In this document: in pieces, positions 4,653 through 6,496 of the stretch
How the letters are laid out: every line of letters starts with the position of its first letter
Numbering within the stretch: position 1 is the first letter of the stretch
From: DATHVR01 sp035461175
GTDB taxonomy: Bacteria > Actinomycetota > Acidimicrobiia > Spongiisociales > ZC4RG35
DNA length: 6,496 bases
Reading direction: 5' to 3'
NCBI GenBank assembly: GCA_035461175.1
Contig: DATHVR010000082.1
Coordinates: 1 to 6,496 of the forward strand
Program-made: the position numbers and the translations under genes
The notes under the pieces: generated by a model
Seen by the model: only the letters and a program-made list of their open reading frames with translations
What the model was told of the DNA's origin: nothing
The model's database searches: none

Positions 4653-5924
4653 ATGGGGATCCATCCGCGCACGGCGCAACTGAACGATTCTGAGCTGCCG
4701 GCCGTGGCGACCCTGCTTGCCTCCCAGCCTCCCAGCCCGCTGGTAGCAGCGGTCGCCGCGGCCGGCGGAGAGATAACCGCCGGCGACCTCTCCGCCGTCA
4801 CCTGGTGGCCCGGATCATCCATCACCGCCAACTTTCGCCTGACCGTGGAGGGCGGGGAGCTGGCCGGAGAGCACGACTTCGTGGCCTCGGGCGGACGCCG
4901 GCTTCCCGACGGTGCCTTGGTGGTGGAGGACGGCCAGAGCAGGGTGGGAGTCTGGCGGGTCCCCTTCGATCCCGCCCTTCCCGGGATGGATTCCGCCCTG
5001 GATCCGGTGCAGACGGGCCAGTTGCTCGCGGATCTGGGGGTGCCGGGCGGCCCGGTCCGGCCCCTGCTGCGGGCGTATCGACCCGGTCGCCGTGCGGTCA
5101 TCGCCGTGAGCGGCCGCGAGCATGCCATTTACCTGAAGTTGCTGCGGCCCTCCAAGGTCGAGTCACTCCATCGCCGCCACCGCCACCTCGAGGGGCTGCT
5201 TCCGGTGCCCCACACCCTGGGATATTCCCAGCCGCTGGGCCTGGTGGCGCTGCAGGCGATGCACGGCTCGACCCTTCGCCACCGGTTGGAAGACCCGGGG
5301 GAGGCCCTGCCTGATCCAGGCGAAGTGGCCGGTCTGCTCGATCGTCTTCCGGAGCCTGCCGACGACCACATCGCCCGCTCTCCCATCGAGCGACTGCCCG
5401 ACATGGGGCGGCTGCTGGCTGCCATCGTGCCCGATCAGGCCGAGCGGGTGGAGGATCTGATCCGCCGGATCGGTCCCGACGACGTCACCACCTCCGTTCC
5501 GGTCCACGGCGACTACTACGAAGCCCAGCTGATGGTCTCCGACGGGGCGGTGGTGGGTCTGCTGGATGTCGACACCTACGGCTGGGGCCGTCCCGGCGAC
5601 GACCCCGCCACGATGATCGGTCACCTCGACCTGTGGCGGCATCTGTCCGGGCAATCCGAGCGAGTGCGGAACTACGCCGAATCACTGCTGGCGATGTGGG
5701 ATGGCGTCGTCGACCCCGTCGATCTGCGTCGGCGGGTGGCGGCGGTGCACCTGACCCTGGCCCCCGGGGCCTTTCGGGTCCAGACGGCCGACTGGCCGTC
5801 CGAGACGGTGGCCCGCATCGAGATGGCAGAACGATGGATTCAGAGCGCCGAAGACACTTCTGAAGATGAGAAGGGTCTCATGTCTGTCTCAGAACCCTCT
5901 CATGCCCGCTCGGCAATCTCTTAG
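4653..5924 (+). CDS. Phosphotransferase with APH-like kinase fold
   Basis: The protein has 423 residues from the ATG at 4653. An ATG at 4605 and a much longer upstream opening exist, but they run through the operator array and the antisense of the CREST gene; the -10 spacing supports 4653 as a leaderless start. The C-terminal half has the aminoglycoside/choline-kinase-like core. A candidate ATP-site Lys is Lys162 in HAIYLKLLRP, the catalytic loop is VPVHGDYYEAQ (His285-Gly-Asp287), and the metal-binding block is LLDVDTYGWGRPGDDPATMIGHL (Asp305, Asp307). The usual loop Asn is Gln292. Residues 49-65 (VTWWPGSSITANFRLTV) look like a second, N-terminal-lobe segment, paralleling YRPGRRAVIAV at 142-152. 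It is probably a cytosolic small-molecule kinase; the substrate is unknown and antibiotic resistance should not be assumed. The last 20 or so residues are polar and overlap operator 2. It is probably co-regulated with the downstream secreted repeat protein. Confidence 0.87.
   Translation: MGIHPRTAQLNDSELPAVATLLASQPPSPLVAAVAAAGGEITAGDLSAVTWWPGSSITANFRLTVEGGELAGEHDFVASGGRRLPDGALVVEDGQSRVGVWRVPFDPALPGMDSALDPVQTGQLLADLGVPGGPVRPLLRAYRPGRRAVIAVSGREHAIYLKLLRPSKVESLHRRHRHLEGLLPVPHTLGYSQPLGLVALQAMHGSTLRHRLEDPGEALPDPGEVAGLLDRLPEPADDHIARSPIERLPDMGRLLAAIVPDQAERVEDLIRRIGPDDVTTSVPVHGDYYEAQLMVSDGAVVGLLDVDTYGWGRPGDDPATMIGHLDLWRHLSGQSERVRNYAESLLAMWDGVVDPVDLRRRVAAVHLTLAPGAFRVQTADWPSETVARIEMAERWIQSAEDTSEDEKGLMSVSEPSHARSAIS
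5865..5908 (+). promoter_or_regulatory. Composite operator 2: palindrome plus three 11-bp TCTCA repeats
   Basis: ATGAGA-AGGG-TCTCAT (5866-5881) is a perfect 6-bp-arm palindrome, continued by direct repeats spaced exactly 11 bp apart: TCTCATGTCTG at 5876, TCTCAGAACCC at 5887 and TCTCATGCCCG at 5898. A fourth, degenerate position would be 5909. The first 18 bases (5866-5883) match 4591-4608 at 16 positions. The element lies entirely inside the last codons of the kinase-like gene, 43-86 bases ahead of the repeat-protein ATG. It probably drives that gene under the same regulator as operator 1. Confidence 0.62.
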
Positions 5925-5930
5925 TTGTAA
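5921..5930 (+). promoter_or_regulatory. Possible -10 region of the repeat-protein gene
   Basis: TTAGTTGTAA is the only AT-rich patch between operator 2 and the Shine-Dalgarno site, and it overlaps the stop codon of the kinase gene. TTAGTT or TTGTAA could act as -10, giving a leader of about 14-18 bases. The exact hexamer cannot be decided by eye. Confidence 0.35.
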
Positions 5931-5936
5931 GCCCAG

Positions 5937-5944
5937 AAAAGGAG
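5937..5944 (+). promoter_or_regulatory. Shine-Dalgarno site of the repeat-protein gene
   Basis: AAAAGGAG ends 6 bases before the ATG at 5951 and clearly fixes that start. It contrasts with the apparently leaderless kinase gene that shares the same operator. Confidence 0.8.
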
Positions 5945-5950
5945 CATGCG

Positions 5951-6442
5951 ATGCAGACCAAAGATCAGTGGAATCGTGGAAAGAACTGGAAGGTGGTCAC
6001 GGCAGTTGGGGTCATGGGAGCACTCGGCGTGAGCGGTCTGGCCCTGGCCGGCCCCGGCTCTTCCTCCCAGCCCGAGGCCATCACCCTCGACGATGCCCGG
6101 CCCGTGACCTCGGTGACCACGGTCACCACCTCCTCGGTGCCCACCACCGTCCAGGACGCCATCGACCGGGTGGCGGATTCCGTGGCCAGCCGCAACTCTG
6201 CTTCCTCGCCGCTGTCGGCGCAGTCGGTCCAGAGCGCCCAGAGTGTGCAGTCGGTCCAGAGCACCCAGAGTGTGCAGTCGACCCAGTCGGTCCAGAGCAC
6301 GCAGAGTGTGCAGTCGACCCAGTCGGCGCCCGAGGTGGAAAGCGCCCCGTCGGCTCAGAGCACCGAGTCGGCCCAGTCGGCTCCCTCGGCCCAGAGTGTC
6401 GATAGCCCGGTCTCGGCGGACTCTGGTTCGGCCGACTCCTGA
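5951..6442 (+). CDS. Exported Ser/Gln/Thr-rich tandem-repeat protein, function unknown
   Basis: The protein has 163 residues. A basic N-terminus (MQTKDQWNRGKNWK) leads into one hydrophobic segment at 15-33 (VVTAVGVMGALGVSGLALA), a signal peptide with a likely cut after ALA or else a single anchor. A Thr/Val-rich stretch follows (51-66, PVTSVTTVTTSSVPTT), then a short amphipathic helix (VQDAIDRVADSVAS). Residues 91-125 are a tandem array of QSVQST/QSVQSA units. The C-terminus is a degenerate Ser/Ala/Gln/Glu-rich tail ending SADSGSADS. There is no Cys, so it is not a lipoprotein, and no enzymatic motif; the mature part should be disordered and mildly acidic. A surface-exposed spacer, adhesin-like or sensor-accessory role is conceivable but unproven. 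It has a strong Shine-Dalgarno site, sits 26 bases after the kinase gene, and has its own upstream operator matching the kinase promoter. Confidence 0.8.
   Translation: MQTKDQWNRGKNWKVVTAVGVMGALGVSGLALAGPGSSSQPEAITLDDARPVTSVTTVTTSSVPTTVQDAIDRVADSVASRNSASSPLSAQSVQSAQSVQSVQSTQSVQSTQSVQSTQSVQSTQSAPEVESAPSAQSTESAQSAPSAQSVDSPVSADSGSADS
6221..6325 (+). repeat. In-gene tandem repeat, 36-bp period (18-bp sub-period)
   Basis: The DNA encodes QSVQST-type hexapeptides. CAGAGTGTGCAGTCGACC recurs at 6266 and 6302, exactly 36 bp apart, and a variant starts at 6239. Alternate hexapeptides use different Ser codons (AGT/AGC versus TCG), so the nucleotide period is 36 although the peptide period is 6. This marks the 36-bp unit as the piece that was duplicated, and makes copy-number change by slippage or recombination likely. 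Confidence 0.75.
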
Positions 6443-6458
6443 TCCGGGTCGCTCCGGT

Positions 6459-6488
6459 CGTGCCGCACCCCACCCGGGGTGCGGCACG
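6459..6488 (+). terminator. Perfect 13-bp hairpin terminator after the repeat-protein gene
   Basis: CGTGCCGCACCCC (6459-6471) and GGGGTGCGGCACG (6476-6488) form a perfect GC-rich stem with the 4-base loop ACCC, 16 bases after the TGA. No T-tract follows (GTAGCGCG), as is frequent for GC-rich actinobacterial terminators. It probably closes the kinase/repeat-protein unit. Confidence 0.75.
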
Positions 6489-6496
6489 GTAGCGCG

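Noticed and set aside
4653..5924. Aminoglycoside-resistance gene
   Set aside because: Only the general kinase fold is shared; the catalytic loop and N-terminal region differ from known resistance enzymes and the context gives no support.
6221..6337. CRISPR-like array with 36-bp repeats
   Set aside because: Repeats are contiguous without unique spacers, in frame with a coding sequence, and encode a simple peptide repeat.

Overview
The window is GC-rich and densely coded, with no tRNA, rRNA, mobile element or CRISPR array. Codons ending in G/C, GTG starts, weak or absent Shine-Dalgarno sites and probable leaderless transcripts point to an actinobacterium. A deep-branching class such as Acidimicrobiia is possible, but that is only an impression. 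No gene-free stretch exceeds about 150 bases.

Layout. (1) 12-803, minus: an exported SGNH/GDSL hydrolase. It is divergent, across about 77 bases, from (2) 881-2158, plus: a 12-helix MFS exporter of the DHA3 (macrolide-efflux-like) type. Ten bases later comes (3) 2169-2507, plus: a 112-residue protein of unknown function built from two copies of a CC-x-PGR-x-P module. (4) 2579-3769, minus, convergent with the previous pair: an exported endonuclease/exonuclease/phosphatase (EEP) fold enzyme with an inserted EF-hand-like loop. (5) Upstream of it on the same strand, beyond a strong hairpin at 3840-3888, 3906-4514 encodes a membrane hydrolase of the ceramidase/CREST superfamily. (6) Divergent from it, 4653-5924, plus: a phosphotransferase with an aminoglycoside-phosphotransferase (APH)-like kinase fold. 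(7) 5951-6442, plus: an exported, low-complexity protein dominated by tandem Ser-Val-Gln-Ser-Thr-Gln repeats, followed by a perfect 13-bp hairpin.

The most interesting feature is regulatory. Just upstream of the kinase-like gene and again just upstream of the repeat protein lies the same composite element. It consists of an ATGAGA-N4-TCTCAT palindrome continued by TCTCA units repeated at exactly 11-bp spacing: four units at 4601, 4612, 4623 and 4634 (the third is ACTCA), and three at 5876, 5887 and 5898. Direct repeats of 11 bp are the usual footprint of OmpR/PhoB-type response regulators. The units partly resemble the Streptomyces PHO-box core (TCAYC). The kinase-like protein and the secreted repeat protein are therefore probably co-regulated as one unit. 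The second copy is written inside the last codons of the kinase gene. The first copy ends in a TACTGT -10 placed so that transcription would begin at the A of the kinase ATG.

The other genes look like independent units: secreted hydrolases (SGNH, EEP), an exporter and a membrane lipid hydrolase. No pathway linking them can be read from this window alone.
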